Assembly: GCF_001905845.1 (NCBI RefSeq)
Contig: NZ_LIVZ01000014.1
Span: 62,001-126,000 of the forward strand
Length of the DNA: 64,000 nucleotides
Direction of reading: 5' to 3'
Source: Streptomyces sp. TSRI0107
GTDB taxonomy: Bacteria; Actinomycetota; Actinomycetes; Streptomycetales; Streptomycetaceae
In this document: in pieces, positions 34,404 through 43,704 of the stretch
Position numbering within the stretch: the first letter of the stretch is position 1
Layout of the letters: each line of letters begins with the position of its first letter
Notes under the pieces: generated by a model
Told to the model about the DNA's origin: nothing
The model's input: only the letters and a program-made list of their open reading frames with translations
Databases searched by the model: none
Translations under genes and position numbers: made by a program

Positions 34404-36166
34404 CTCGGCTCGGAGCCGCCGTCGTGACCATGAGCGCCTAGACGCTGACCGGGCACTCTGCGGTGCACGCGGGCCTCCCAGGGTGCCAGCGTCAGCGTCG
34501 CCTCCAGCGGTGCGGTGTCCGGTGCGTTGTCCTGGACGTTGCCGATGACCAGGCCGGCGTGCTCCCAGCCGGCGGGGACGCGGACGTCGGCGGGTTCGCC
34601 GGTGAAGTTGCCGAGGACGAGGAGTTCCGTGTCCTCGTACCGGCGTGTGAAGGCGTACACGCGCTCGTCGTCCGGGAGCAGTGGTGTGAAGTCGCCGTGG
34701 GCGACGACGGGCTCGGTGTGCCGCAGGGCGATCAGGCGTCGGTAGTAGTGGTACACGGACGCGGTGTCGGCGGTGGCCCGCTCGGCGTTGACGTGGCGGT
34801 GGTCGGGGTGGACGGGGATCCAGGGCTCGCCGGTGGTGAAGCCGGCGTGGGGGGAGCCGTCCCACTGCATGGGGGTGCGGGCGTTGTCGCGGCTCATGGC
34901 GCGCAGCCCTGCGAGGACGCGCTCGGGGTCCTCGCCGCCCGCCACGGCGTGGGCGTAGTGGTTGAGCGATTCGATGTCACGGAAGTCGTCGATCGAGGTG
35001 AACGGGGCGTTGGTCATCCCGAGTTCTTCGCCCTGGTAGATGTACGGGGTGCCGCGGTGCAGGTGCAGGACGGTGGCCAGCATGGTGGCCGACCGCACCC
35101 GGTACCGCGGGCTGTCGTCGCCGAAGCGGGAGACGACACGGGGCTGGTCGTGGTTGTTCCAGTAGAGGCTGTTCCAGCCGGTGTCGTTCAGTCCGGCCTG
35201 CCAGCGGGCGAGCGACGCCTTGAGGTCGCGCAGGCGCAGCGGCCGGACGTCGAACTTCCCGTCTCCGTGGTCGAGTCCGACGTGTTCGAACTGGAAGACC
35301 ATGTCGACCTCCGCGCGGGCGGGGTCGGTGAAGAGCTTCGCCTCCTCGACGGTGACCCCTGGCATCTCGCCGACGGTCAGCAGGCGGTCCGCGCGGCCCG
35401 CGAAGACCTCGCGGTGCATCTCCTGGAGGAACTCGTGGATCCGGGGGCCGCAGTTGAAGGACGGCGATCCGTCCCCGTACAGGCGGCCCTCGGGCACATG
35501 GCCGTCCGGGAGGGCGGGGTCCTTGGAGATGAAGTTGACGACGTCCATGCGGAAGCCGTCGACGCCGCGGTCGAGCCACCAGCGCATCATGGCGTACACC
35601 GCCTGCCGGACCTCGGGGTTCTCCCAGTTCAGGTCGGGCTGCTTGCGGGAGAAGAGGTGGAGGTAGTACTCGCCGCTGTCCGGGTCGTACTCCCACGCCG
35701 GTCCGGAGAAGGCGGAGCCCCAGTTGTTCGGTTCGGCACCGGGCGTGCCGGGCTCCATGCCGGGGCGGGCCGGCCGCCACCAGTACCAGTCGCGCTTGGG
35801 GCTGCCGGGCCCGCCGCGGGACTCGGCGAACCAGGGGTGCTCGTCGGAGGTGTGGTTGACCACGAGGTCCATGACCAGTTTCATGCCCCGGTCGTGGACG
35901 GCGGCCAGGAGCTCGTCGAAGTCCTCGAGGGTGCCGAAGACCGGGTCGATGTCCTGGTAGTCGCTGATGTCGTACCCGTTGTCGTCCTGCGGTGACGGAT
36001 GGACGGGGGAGAGCCACAGGACGTCGACGCCGAGCTCGGCGAGGTAGTCCAGGCGGCCGGTGATGCCGGGCAGGTCGCCGATGCCGTCGCCGTCGCTGTC
36101 GGCGAAGCTGCGGGGGTAGATCTGGTAGACGACGGCCGACGTCCACCAGGGGTGCGTCGCGGTCAC
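34400..36166 (-). CDS. GH13 alpha-glucosidase
   Basis: This cytoplasmic GH13 enzyme of 588 residues is close to oligo-1,6-glucosidase/alpha-glucosidase. The catalytic triad is Asp208 (GFRMDVVNF), Glu267 (VGEMPG) and Asp340 (WNNHDQPR); ISDYQDIDPVFGTLEDFDEL and VMDLVVNHTSDEHPWF are also present. The GTG start overlaps the permease stop (GTGA), so it is the last gene of the alpha-galactoside operon. It would finish hydrolysis of the glucosyl sugars left after alpha-galactosidase action. Confidence 0.95.
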   Translation of the reverse strand: MTATHPWWTSAVVYQIYPRSFADSDGDGIGDLPGITGRLDYLAELGVDVLWLSPVHPSPQDDNGYDISDYQDIDPVFGTLEDFDELLAAVHDRGMKLVMDLVVNHTSDEHPWFAESRGGPGSPKRDWYWWRPARPGMEPGTPGAEPNNWGSAFSGPAWEYDPDSGEYYLHLFSRKQPDLNWENPEVRQAVYAMMRWWLDRGVDGFRMDVVNFISKDPALPDGHVPEGRLYGDGSPSFNCGPRIHEFLQEMHREVFAGRADRLLTVGEMPGVTVEEAKLFTDPARAEVDMVFQFEHVGLDHGDGKFDVRPLRLRDLKASLARWQAGLNDTGWNSLYWNNHDQPRVVSRFGDDSPRYRVRSATMLATVLHLHRGTPYIYQGEELGMTNAPFTSIDDFRDIESLNHYAHAVAGGEDPERVLAGLRAMSRDNARTPMQWDGSPHAGFTTGEPWIPVHPDHRHVNAERATADTASVYHYYRRLIALRHTEPVVAHGDFTPLLPDDERVYAFTRRYEDTELLVLGNFTGEPADVRVPAGWEHAGLVIGNVQDNAPDTAPLEATLTLAPWEARVHRRVPGQRLGAHGHDGGSEPS

Positions 36167-37023
36167 TTGACGGAACCTCGCATCACTCCGGAGATCACCC
36201 AGCGCTGGGCGAAGACGTACACAAGGAGAACAGGTGCCAGCGCCATCAGGTAGGAGGCGAAGGCCACGGTGTAGTTGGTGTTGAACTGGCCCTGGAAGAC
36301 GTACTGCACCAGGGGCAGGGTCTGCGCGCCGGGGTCGGACAGGACGACCAGCGGCAGCAGGAAGTCGTTCCACGCCCACAGGCAGGTCAGGATGCCGACG
36401 GTGGCGTTCATCGGCATGAGCAGGGGGAAGATGATCCGCCAGAAGATCGTCCAGGTGCCGGCGCCGTCGGTGCGGGCCGCCTCCTCGATCTCCGTGGGCA
36501 CCGACCGCAGGAAGCCGACGTACAGGAAGATGTTGAACGCCAGCCCGTAGACGACGTACAGCAGGATCAGTCCGGCCTGGTTGTCGAGGCCCAGCAGGGC
36601 GGTCTGCTTGACGACCGGGAGCATGATGATCGGGAACGGCACGAACAGGGCCGAGACGAAGTAGTAGTACAGCCCCTTGAAGAACCGGCGCCGCATGTTG
36701 CGGGCGATGGCGTAGGCGACCAGGGAGTTGGTCAGCAGGGTCAGCACCACCGCGCCGACCGTGACCAGGGCGCTGTTCATCAGCGCCGAGGGGAAGTCCG
36801 TCAGCTTCCAGGCGTCGGAGAAGTTGCTCCAGCGGATCTCCGTGGGCAGGCCGAACCCGGAGCCGCCCAGCTGGTCGGGGGTCTTCAGGGCGGTGACGAC
36901 GGTGAAGTAGAGCGGCACGAGGACCGTCAGGGACAGCACGGCCATCAGGGCCGTCAGCCACCAGTTGACGCGCGGTCCGCTCGGCCGCGGCCGGGACGAG
37001 TTCCGGGGGACGGTGGTGGACAT
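36163..37023 (-). CDS. Sugar ABC transporter permease (MalG type)
   Basis: A 286-residue inner-membrane permease with six helices and the ABC-interaction EAA loop EIEEAARTDGAGTWTIFWRI followed by IFPLLMPM. It pairs with the permease encoded directly upstream, whose stop overlaps its start (TGATG). No ATPase gene is in the operon, so a shared MsiK-type ATPase is expected, as is usual in Streptomyces. Confidence 0.93.
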   Translation of the reverse strand: MSTTVPRNSSRPRPSGPRVNWWLTALMAVLSLTVLVPLYFTVVTALKTPDQLGGSGFGLPTEIRWSNFSDAWKLTDFPSALMNSALVTVGAVVLTLLTNSLVAYAIARNMRRRFFKGLYYYFVSALFVPFPIIMLPVVKQTALLGLDNQAGLILLYVVYGLAFNIFLYVGFLRSVPTEIEEAARTDGAGTWTIFWRIIFPLLMPMNATVGILTCLWAWNDFLLPLVVLSDPGAQTLPLVQYVFQGQFNTNYTVAFASYLMALAPVLLVYVFAQRWVISGVMRGSVK

Positions 37024-37955
37024 CAGACGCTCCCCTCGCGGCGCTGGAGGACGCGCAGCTGGAAGATCGAGATCGCGATGATGCAGAGGAAGAAGACCAC
37101 GGCGTTGGCCGTCTGGTAGGCGTACTCGCCGCCGTTGAGACCGCCGTTGTAGATGAGATGGGCGACGGACGTCGTCGACGTTCCGGGACCGCCCTTGGTC
37201 AGGGCGGCGATGTGGTCGAAGACCTGGAGGAAGTTGCGCAGCGACAGGACCATGTTGATGGTCACGAACGGTCCGATGAGCGGGAGGGTGACGGACCGGA
37301 ACCGCTGCCAGGCGCCGGCCCCGTCCAGCGTGGCGGCCTCGTACAGCTCCTCGGGGACGGTCTGCAGTCCGGCCAGGAAGATGATCACGTTGAACGCCAC
37401 GGCCTGCCACACGGCGAGGGCCACCACGCCCACCCAGGCCAGGTCGGGGTCGGCGAGGATGCTGGTGCTCAGTGCGTCGATCCCCAGCTTCCCGGCGATG
37501 TAGGGCAGGGAGTTGGAGAAGAGGTAGTTGAAGACGTAGCCGACGATGAGGATCGCCAGCACGTTCGGGACGAAGAACACTCCGCGCAGCGTGTTGCGGA
37601 AGCGGATCCTGCCGTTGAGGCCCAGGGCGACGGCCAGCGCGACGAGGTTGGTCAGCACGGTCGCGACGGCGGCGAACCGGAACGTGAAGACGTAGCTGTC
37701 CCAGACGCGGCTGTCCTGGAAGAGGCTGACGTAGTTGTCCAGTCCCACGAAGTCGTAGCGGCCGTAACCCGCGTAGTCGGTGAGGCTGTAGTACATGCCC
37801 TGGAGCACCGGGAAGGTGTGGAAGACCAGGAACAGGGCGAGCGCGGGGAGCACCATCAGGTAGTAGGCCCGGCCCGTGGACCGGCGGGGTCCGGAGCGCG
37901 CCGGCCCGCCGGGCCCCGCCGGCGCGGTGCGGGGTGGAGCGGTGACCGCTGCCAT
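37023..37955 (-). CDS. Sugar ABC transporter permease (MalF type)
   Basis: A 310-residue permease with an Arg/Pro-rich N-terminus, about six helices beginning YYLMVLPALALFLVFHTFPV, and the EAA loop ELYEAATLDGAGAWQRFRSV. It forms the membrane channel with the next gene product for uptake of an alpha-galactoside. It starts 24 bases after the binding-protein gene ends. Confidence 0.94.
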   Translation of the reverse strand: MAAVTAPPRTAPAGPGGPARSGPRRSTGRAYYLMVLPALALFLVFHTFPVLQGMYYSLTDYAGYGRYDFVGLDNYVSLFQDSRVWDSYVFTFRFAAVATVLTNLVALAVALGLNGRIRFRNTLRGVFFVPNVLAILIVGYVFNYLFSNSLPYIAGKLGIDALSTSILADPDLAWVGVVALAVWQAVAFNVIIFLAGLQTVPEELYEAATLDGAGAWQRFRSVTLPLIGPFVTINMVLSLRNFLQVFDHIAALTKGGPGTSTTSVAHLIYNGGLNGGEYAYQTANAVVFFLCIIAISIFQLRVLQRREGSV

Positions 37956-37978
37956 TGTCTTTCCTCCTTCTCCGGCTG

Positions 37979-39223
37979 TCAGGACCGGCGTTCGATGACC
38001 TTCGTGTACTCGTTGTCGAGGGTCCGCAGGAACGCGTCCTGTCTGCCGTCGATGAGGAACTGCTGGACTATCGCCTCGAGGTTGACGGCCCGCGGGATCC
38101 GGTGATCGGCGAAGCCGGTGATCCGGCCGTCGGCGAGGTACGGCCGCAGCGGTCCGAGGGCGGGATCGGAGGGTGCCGTGCCCTTCAGCGGGGGAATGGC
38201 GCTCTGCTCCTCGGCGTACGCGCTCACCACCTCGGGCCGCATCAGGTAGTCGATGAACGCCAGCGACTCCTCGCGGTGCCGGGGATCGCGGCCCATGGTG
38301 AGCGCCACGTCCACACCGGACACCAGGCGGGTCGCCGCGGGATCGTCCCCGGCCGGGAGGGGGAACAGCCCGATGTCGAACGCCGGCTTGAACGACTTCA
38401 CCGGCGGCAGGGCGTAGCTGCCCTGGATGTACATGGCCGCCTCGCCCCTGGCGAAGGCCTGGTTCGCGGCGTTGTAGTCCCGGGAGAACGTGTCCTTCTG
38501 GGTGTGGCGGTAGATCTCCGTCAGCTTCCGCGCGACCTCGGGGTACGCCTCGCCGAAGCTGGTGCGGCCCTGGACGCGGGAGTCCCAGAAGTCGTCGGAC
38601 GGGTCGGCGCCGGCCGCGAGCTGGTTGAACGGCGGCAGCGACGTCCAGGCGTCCTTGAGGGCGCCGTAGAAGGGGGTGACTCCGGCCTTCTCGAAGGTCT
38701 TCGCCGCGTCGATGAACTCGTCCCAGGTGCCGGGCACCTCGACCCCGTGCTCGGCGAACAGGTCCTTGTTGTAGAGCACGCCGCTGGCGTTGGAGGCGAA
38801 CGGCAGCCCGTTGAGCTCGCCCTCGCCGGCGGTGCCGAGGTCGCTCAGCACCCGCTTCACGCCGGGTATGACATCGTCCGCCACCTCCTCGCGGGAGAAG
38901 TCGTGGAACACCCCGGCCGAGGCCAGCTCGCCGAAGGTGCTCGCCCCGTTGAGGGCGATGACGTCGGGAACGTCGTCCTTCACCAGCCGGGCCCGGATGG
39001 CGGTGTCCGGGTCGGGGACGTGGTGCTGCCGCACCCGGATGCCGGGGTGCTCCGCCTCGAAGCCGGCGATGAGCTTGTCGAACGTCTCGACGGCCTCGGG
39101 CTTGAACTGGAAGAAGTCCAAGGTCACCGGTTCGTCCCGGCCCTGGGCAGGGGAGCCGCAGGCGCCGAGCAGCATGACGGTCAGACAGACGGACAGCGCG
39201 GCTCTGCCTCTTGCACGGATCAT
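37979..39223 (-). CDS. Sugar ABC transporter substrate-binding lipoprotein
   Basis: A 414-residue extracellular solute-binding protein, family 1. The signal peptide ends in a lipobox LLGAC with the lipidated Cys at residue 22. Typical motifs are PDVIALNGASTFGELASAG, GLPFASNASGVLYNKDLF and AAMYIQGSYALPPVK. The ATG at 39223 follows AGGAGAG. It lies between the alpha-galactosidase and permease genes, so melibiose, raffinose or a related galactoside is the probable ligand. Confidence 0.93.
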   Translation of the reverse strand: MIRARGRAALSVCLTVMLLGACGSPAQGRDEPVTLDFFQFKPEAVETFDKLIAGFEAEHPGIRVRQHHVPDPDTAIRARLVKDDVPDVIALNGASTFGELASAGVFHDFSREEVADDVIPGVKRVLSDLGTAGEGELNGLPFASNASGVLYNKDLFAEHGVEVPGTWDEFIDAAKTFEKAGVTPFYGALKDAWTSLPPFNQLAAGADPSDDFWDSRVQGRTSFGEAYPEVARKLTEIYRHTQKDTFSRDYNAANQAFARGEAAMYIQGSYALPPVKSFKPAFDIGLFPLPAGDDPAATRLVSGVDVALTMGRDPRHREESLAFIDYLMRPEVVSAYAEEQSAIPPLKGTAPSDPALGPLRPYLADGRITGFADHRIPRAVNLEAIVQQFLIDGRQDAFLRTLDNEYTKVIERRS

Positions 39224-39249
39224 GGTTCTCTCCTGGTGGCGTCGTGGCG

Positions 39250-41415
39250 TCAGACGCGGACGGCCTGGAAGAGGGCGAGGCGCTCCGGGTACAGGGCGGG
39301 CGCCTGGACGCCGGCGGCCGTCAGGACCCGTCCGGGCAGCTCCACGCCGTCGCCGTGCCACCAGGGCAGCCGATGGCCGGTGGGTCCCTCGGGGCGGTCT
39401 CCGGGCGCGAGCGGGGACAGGTGGTAGACCGCGTCGGGGTCGAGGCCGGGCAGCCGGACCCGTCCGGGCGGGGACTGCACGCTGGTGGCCGTCTGCACCA
39501 AGGCGTACACGGCACGGGACCGGTCGGGTGCGACGACGCCGTGCAGCCAGAGTGCCGGGTCGTGGTGGTCGGCGTGGACGACCGTGCCCGAATGCAGCAG
39601 GGGCCGCAGCCGCTTGTACGCCGCGATCCACTCGGCGAGGCGGGCGCGCTCCTCGGGGGAGGCGAGGGTGAGGTCCCATTCGATGCCGAAGTGGCCGAAC
39701 AGGGCCGTCCCCGCGCGGAAGTCGAGGGTGTGGGCGCGGCCGGTGGTGTGGGCGACGGGGGAGGAGACGTGTGAGCCGAGGAGTTCGGGCGGCAGGAGGA
39801 GTCCGGTCCAGCGCTGGATCTGCTGGCGTTCCAGGGCGTCGATGCAGTCGCTGGTCCACACCCGGTCGGTGCGCTCCAGGATGCCCAGGTCGACGCGCCC
39901 GCCGCCGGACGAGCAGGACTCGATCTCCAGGTGGGGGTGGCGTGCCCGCAGTTCGTCGACGAGCCGGTACACGGCGGCGGTCTGGACGTGGACACCCGCC
40001 GTCCCGCGCGGGCTGTGCCCGGCCTCGACCAGGTCGCGGTTGTGGTCCCACTTGAGGTAGCCGATGCGGTACTCGGTGACGAGCGCGTCCAGGCGCTCCA
40101 GGACGTACGCGTACGCCTCCGGGTGGCCGAGATCGAGGACCTGCTGGTTGCGGGCGGCCGGCGGGACGCGTCCGCCCGTGGCCATGATCCACTCGGGGTG
40201 GGCGCGGGCGAGGTCGGAGTCGGGGTTGACCATCTCCGGCTCGAACCAGAGACCGAACTGCATGCCCAGCGCGTGCACGTGGTCCACCAGCGGGTGCAGC
40301 CCCTCGGGCCAGACGTCCTTGTCGACGTACCAGTCGCCGAGCCCGGCGGTGTCGTCCCGGCGGCCCCGGAACCATCCGTCGTCCAGGACGAAGCGTTCCG
40401 CGCCCACCTCGGCGGCGGCGTCGGCGAGGGCCTTCAGCTTCTCCGCGTCGTGCCGGAAGTAGACGGCTTCCCAGGTGTTCAGGGTGACCGGCCGCGGCGA
40501 CCGGGGGTGTCGCTCGCGGTCGCGCAGATAGCCGTGGAAGCGTCCGGCCAGCTCGTCGAGCCCGTACCCGTACGACCCGTAGACCCATGGGGAGGTGTAC
40601 GTCTCGCCCTCGGCGAGCCGGACCTCGCCGGACAGCAGGACCTCGCCCCCGCCGAGCAGGCGCACACCGGCCGGGGTGGCCTCGGCCAGCGAGCGATGGT
40701 TGCCGCTCCAGGCGACGTGCAGCCCCCACACCTCACCGGTGCGGAAGCCGAAACCGCTCTCGCCCGCGACGTGCACGAGCGTGGCGTCGATCCCGGTGCG
40801 GCCGCGCCGGTTCTCCCGCAGATGGGTGCCGAGCGTGAACGAGTGCCGCTGCGGCGCGCGTTCACGCAGATGCCGGCCGGTGAGGTCGAGCAGTTCGGTG
40901 GCGTGGCCGGGCACGGGCAGGGTCAGCAGCAGGCCGTCGACGGTGTAGGGGCGGGCGCCCTCGTTGGTGAGGGTGGCGCGCTGCCGTACGAGGCCCGACG
41001 CGGTGACCTCGATCTCGAGGGCCAGCGCGAGTTCCGCGTGGCGGTCGACGGAGTCCACGGCCACGCGGTACGCCACCGGTCCCTCGCCGGGGCCGGTCCG
41101 CACGGTCCGTACGGACCGGGTGGTGAAGGCGGTGGAGAAGTCCTCCCCGTCCCGGTGCCCCGTCAGCCCCGGGGTGCCGAGCCAGCCGGCGGACTGCTGG
41201 GGGAGCACGCTGACGGGCAGCGGATCGTCGAGTGAGCACGACATGACCTGCGCCACCTCGCCGCGGACCAGGCCGGCCAGCGCGTCGCCGGTGAGGTCGC
41301 CGAGATCCGCGCCCCAGTGGACGACCCGGGGGAGGAGGCCGTCGGCGCAGTCCAGGACGAGGCTCATGCCGGCGGCGCGGAAGTGGAGGAGGTCGTCGTG
41401 AAGACGCTCGGGCAT
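39250..41415 (-). CDS. GH36 alpha-galactosidase
   Basis: A 721-residue GH36 enzyme releasing alpha-linked galactose from melibiose, raffinose or galactomannan fragments. The nucleophile Asp457 is in YLKWDHNRD and the acid/base Asp523 in WTSDCIDA; RFVLDDGWFRGRRDD and WFEPEMVNPDSDLARAHPEW are conserved substrate-site blocks. There is no signal peptide, so it works on imported sugar. It is the first gene of a five-gene operon facing a ROK repressor, and the promoter region contains the 41497-41513 box. Confidence 0.96.
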   Translation of the reverse strand: MPERLHDDLLHFRAAGMSLVLDCADGLLPRVVHWGADLGDLTGDALAGLVRGEVAQVMSCSLDDPLPVSVLPQQSAGWLGTPGLTGHRDGEDFSTAFTTRSVRTVRTGPGEGPVAYRVAVDSVDRHAELALALEIEVTASGLVRQRATLTNEGARPYTVDGLLLTLPVPGHATELLDLTGRHLRERAPQRHSFTLGTHLRENRRGRTGIDATLVHVAGESGFGFRTGEVWGLHVAWSGNHRSLAEATPAGVRLLGGGEVLLSGEVRLAEGETYTSPWVYGSYGYGLDELAGRFHGYLRDRERHPRSPRPVTLNTWEAVYFRHDAEKLKALADAAAEVGAERFVLDDGWFRGRRDDTAGLGDWYVDKDVWPEGLHPLVDHVHALGMQFGLWFEPEMVNPDSDLARAHPEWIMATGGRVPPAARNQQVLDLGHPEAYAYVLERLDALVTEYRIGYLKWDHNRDLVEAGHSPRGTAGVHVQTAAVYRLVDELRARHPHLEIESCSSGGGRVDLGILERTDRVWTSDCIDALERQQIQRWTGLLLPPELLGSHVSSPVAHTTGRAHTLDFRAGTALFGHFGIEWDLTLASPEERARLAEWIAAYKRLRPLLHSGTVVHADHHDPALWLHGVVAPDRSRAVYALVQTATSVQSPPGRVRLPGLDPDAVYHLSPLAPGDRPEGPTGHRLPWWHGDGVELPGRVLTAAGVQAPALYPERLALFQAVRV

Positions 41416-41496
41416 AGGGGAGTCCTTGGAGGAGAGAGAGGGAACGCCCGGACCCCGCCGAGGGGCGGGGAGGCGAGCCGCTCGACTTGGAAGGAA

Positions 41497-41513
41497 CTTT
41501 CATTGCGGAAGCG
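41497..41513. promoter_or_regulatory. ROK operator candidate box 1
   Basis: CTTTCATTGCGGAAGCG shares 11 of 17 positions, including TTTCATT and GGAAG, with box 2 at 41581-41597. On the minus strand it lies just downstream of a possible -35 (TTGACG, 41525-41520), so a bound repressor would block the alpha-galactosidase promoter. Confidence 0.55.
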
Positions 41514-41580
41514 TATTGCCGTCAACCCCTCGGAAACGCTCTCTTTTTTCGGGCGAAACACCGCGAGGTTGGGCCTGTTG

Positions 41581-41597
41581 TTTTCATTCTGGAAGTA
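41581..41597. promoter_or_regulatory. ROK operator candidate box 2
   Basis: TTTTCATTCTGGAAGTA matches box 1 in the same orientation, 84 bp away, about eight helical turns. It lies 80 bases before the ROK gene start and could serve autoregulation or repression by looping. Confidence 0.5.
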
Positions 41598-41676
41598 ACG
41601 AGGGTGTGTGTGGGAGGCTGTGTGTGGGATGCTGAAGCCGACCTGCCGACCGTCCCGACCCGCGGAGGGCCACCCA

Positions 41677-42843
41677 GTGGATGCCACGTCAGCGTCGTCG
41701 ACCCCGGTGACCGGTCCCAGCCGCGCTGTCGCCCTGGAAGTCCTGCTGCGCGGTCCGGTCTCCCGCAGTGAGATCGCTCGCCGCCTGGACATGTCGGCCG
41801 GCAGCCTCACCCGGCTCACCAAGCCGCTCGTCGACGACGGCCTGCTCGTCGAGGTGGACTCCGGTCCCGACCAGGAGTCCGGGACGGTACGCCGGACCAG
41901 GCCCCTGGACATCAATCCGGCCGCCCACCACTTCATAGGCGCGAAGGTCACCGGCGACGACGTCTACGCCGTCCTCACCACGATGCGCGCCGACGTCGTC
42001 GACGCGGCGCACAAGCCGCTCCCCGGCCGGGACCCGGCGTCCGTCGTGGCGGCGGTGAGCGAGCTGACCGGAGAACTGACCGCCCGGGGCACCCGGATCA
42101 GCGGGGTCGGAGTCGGCCTCGGCGGACGCGTCACCCACCACACCACCGTCACGGAGGCACCGTTCCTCGGCTGGACCCAGGACGTACCCCTCGGCGGACT
42201 GCTCGCCGACGCCCTCGGCGTTCCCGTCACCGTCGACAACGACCTGCTGGCGCTGACCCGGGCCGAGCACTGGTTCGGCACCGCCCGGGGCCACGACCGC
42301 TTCGCGGTCATCACCGTCGGCGCCGGTGTCGGCTATGGCCTGGTCATGCACGACACCGTCGTCGACAGCCCGGACGCCGGAGTGGGACTGCTGGGGCACT
42401 GCCCCCTCGACCCGCTGGGCCCCCTCTGCCCCAGCGGGCACCGGGGCTGCGCCACGGCCATGCTGTCCAAGCCGTCCATCCGCGCCGCCGTGTCCGTCGG
42501 ACTGTGCCGCCCGGTCACCTACGACGAGTGCCTGGACCTCGCCGCGGCCGGCGACCCGGTCGCCGCCCAGGTGATCACCGCGTCCGGCCGCGCCCTCGGC
42601 CGGCTCCTCGCCGCCGTGGCCAACTTCACGCTGGTGCGGAAGATCGTGCTCACGGGGGAGGGGGTGCGTCTGGCCGAGGTCGCCCGCGCCGCCGTGGACG
42701 AGGGCGTACGCGCCGACCGCGCTCCGAGCACCGCCCCGCTGGACGTGCGGATCCAGCACAGCGACTTCACCTACTGGGCCCGCGGCGCGGCGGCCACCGC
42801 CATCCAGGCCCACGTCCTGGGCGACGGGCTGACGACGGGCTAA
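41677..42843 (+). CDS. ROK-family transcriptional repressor
   Basis: A 388-residue ROK regulator with an N-terminal winged helix (VSRSEIARRLDMSAGSLTRL) and a sugar kinase-like ligand domain. The Cys-rich zinc motif CPLDPLGPLCPSGHRGC is intact; GVGVGLGGRVTH and TVGAGVGYGLV are ROK/ATPase signatures. GTG at 41677 follows CGGAGGG; an upstream ATG at 41608 is less likely. It is divergent from the alpha-galactoside operon and probably represses it, with a galactoside or its hydrolysis product as inducer. Its TAA overlaps the opposite HAD gene stop. Confidence 0.92.
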   Translation: MDATSASSTPVTGPSRAVALEVLLRGPVSRSEIARRLDMSAGSLTRLTKPLVDDGLLVEVDSGPDQESGTVRRTRPLDINPAAHHFIGAKVTGDDVYAVLTTMRADVVDAAHKPLPGRDPASVVAAVSELTGELTARGTRISGVGVGLGGRVTHHTTVTEAPFLGWTQDVPLGGLLADALGVPVTVDNDLLALTRAEHWFGTARGHDRFAVITVGAGVGYGLVMHDTVVDSPDAGVGLLGHCPLDPLGPLCPSGHRGCATAMLSKPSIRAAVSVGLCRPVTYDECLDLAAAGDPVAAQVITASGRALGRLLAAVANFTLVRKIVLTGEGVRLAEVARAAVDEGVRADRAPSTAPLDVRIQHSDFTYWARGAAATAIQAHVLGDGLTTG

Positions 42844-43664
42844 CCGCCCGGGGCCCGTAGCCCCAGCAGCGCGGGAAGGTCCGCGAACGAGTCGACCACG
42901 TGGTCGGGTTCGCCGCTCGCCGACCGATGGGTCTCGGGCAGGTACTTCCCCGTCCGCACCAGCACCCCCGTGAGGCCGGCGCGCTGTGCGGCGAGTACGT
43001 CGGACTCGATGTCGTCGCCCACCATCACCGCCTCGCCCGCCGGGGCCCCGAGCCGCCGGAGCGCCGCCTCGAAGAACGCTGCCGAGGGCTTCCCGGTCAC
43101 CTCGGCCTCGGTGCGGGCGGCCTGCTCCAGCCCGGCCAGGAACGCGCCCGAGTCCAGCCGCAGCCCGTCCTCGGTACGCCAGTACAGGTTGCGGTGCATC
43201 GCCACCAGCCGCGCCCCGCGCTGCAGATACCCGAAGGCCCGGTCCAGGGCCGCGTAGCCGAACTCGGGCCCGGCGCCGCCGACGAGCACGACGTCGACGG
43301 CGTCGTCCCCGGCTTCCGCGCCGCCGCCTCCGCCACCCTCGCCGACCAGGCGCACACCCGCCAGATCCGCCTCGATCTCCCCGCTGTTCAGCAGGAAGCA
43401 GCGCGCGTGCGGATACCGCTCGGCGAGATGCGCGGCGGTGACGGCCGGTGCGGTGAGGACGTCGTCGGCGGTCACCGGGAACCCCGCGTCCGCGAGCGTC
43501 CCGGCGATCGACGCGCGCGTACGGGACGTCGTGTTCGTCACCAGCGCGAAGGGCAGTCCCGCGGCCCTGATCTCCCGCAGCGCGTCGACCGCGCCCGGCA
43601 GCGGCTGCCAGGAAACGGTCAGAACGCCGTCGATGTCGATGAGCACGGCACGCACCGGGTCCAT
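42840..43664 (-). CDS. HAD-IIA family phosphatase
   Basis: A 274-residue haloacid dehalogenase-like phosphatase (NagD/LHPP type) with motif I LIDIDGVLTVSWQPLPGAV, motif II FALVTNTTSRTRASIAG, a C2 cap and motif III/IV EAVMVGDDIESDVLAAQRAG. A Gly-rich acidic insertion (GEGGGGGGAEAGDDA) lies near residue 110. The substrate is unknown. The stop codon overlaps that of the ROK gene head-to-head. Confidence 0.87.
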   Translation of the reverse strand: MDPVRAVLIDIDGVLTVSWQPLPGAVDALREIRAAGLPFALVTNTTSRTRASIAGTLADAGFPVTADDVLTAPAVTAAHLAERYPHARCFLLNSGEIEADLAGVRLVGEGGGGGGAEAGDDAVDVVLVGGAGPEFGYAALDRAFGYLQRGARLVAMHRNLYWRTEDGLRLDSGAFLAGLEQAARTEAEVTGKPSAAFFEAALRRLGAPAGEAVMVGDDIESDVLAAQRAGLTGVLVRTGKYLPETHRSASGEPDHVVDSFADLPALLGLRAPGG

Positions 43665-43704
43665 GACAGGACGATAACCGCGCCGCCGCCGACGCGGGCA
43701 GCCG

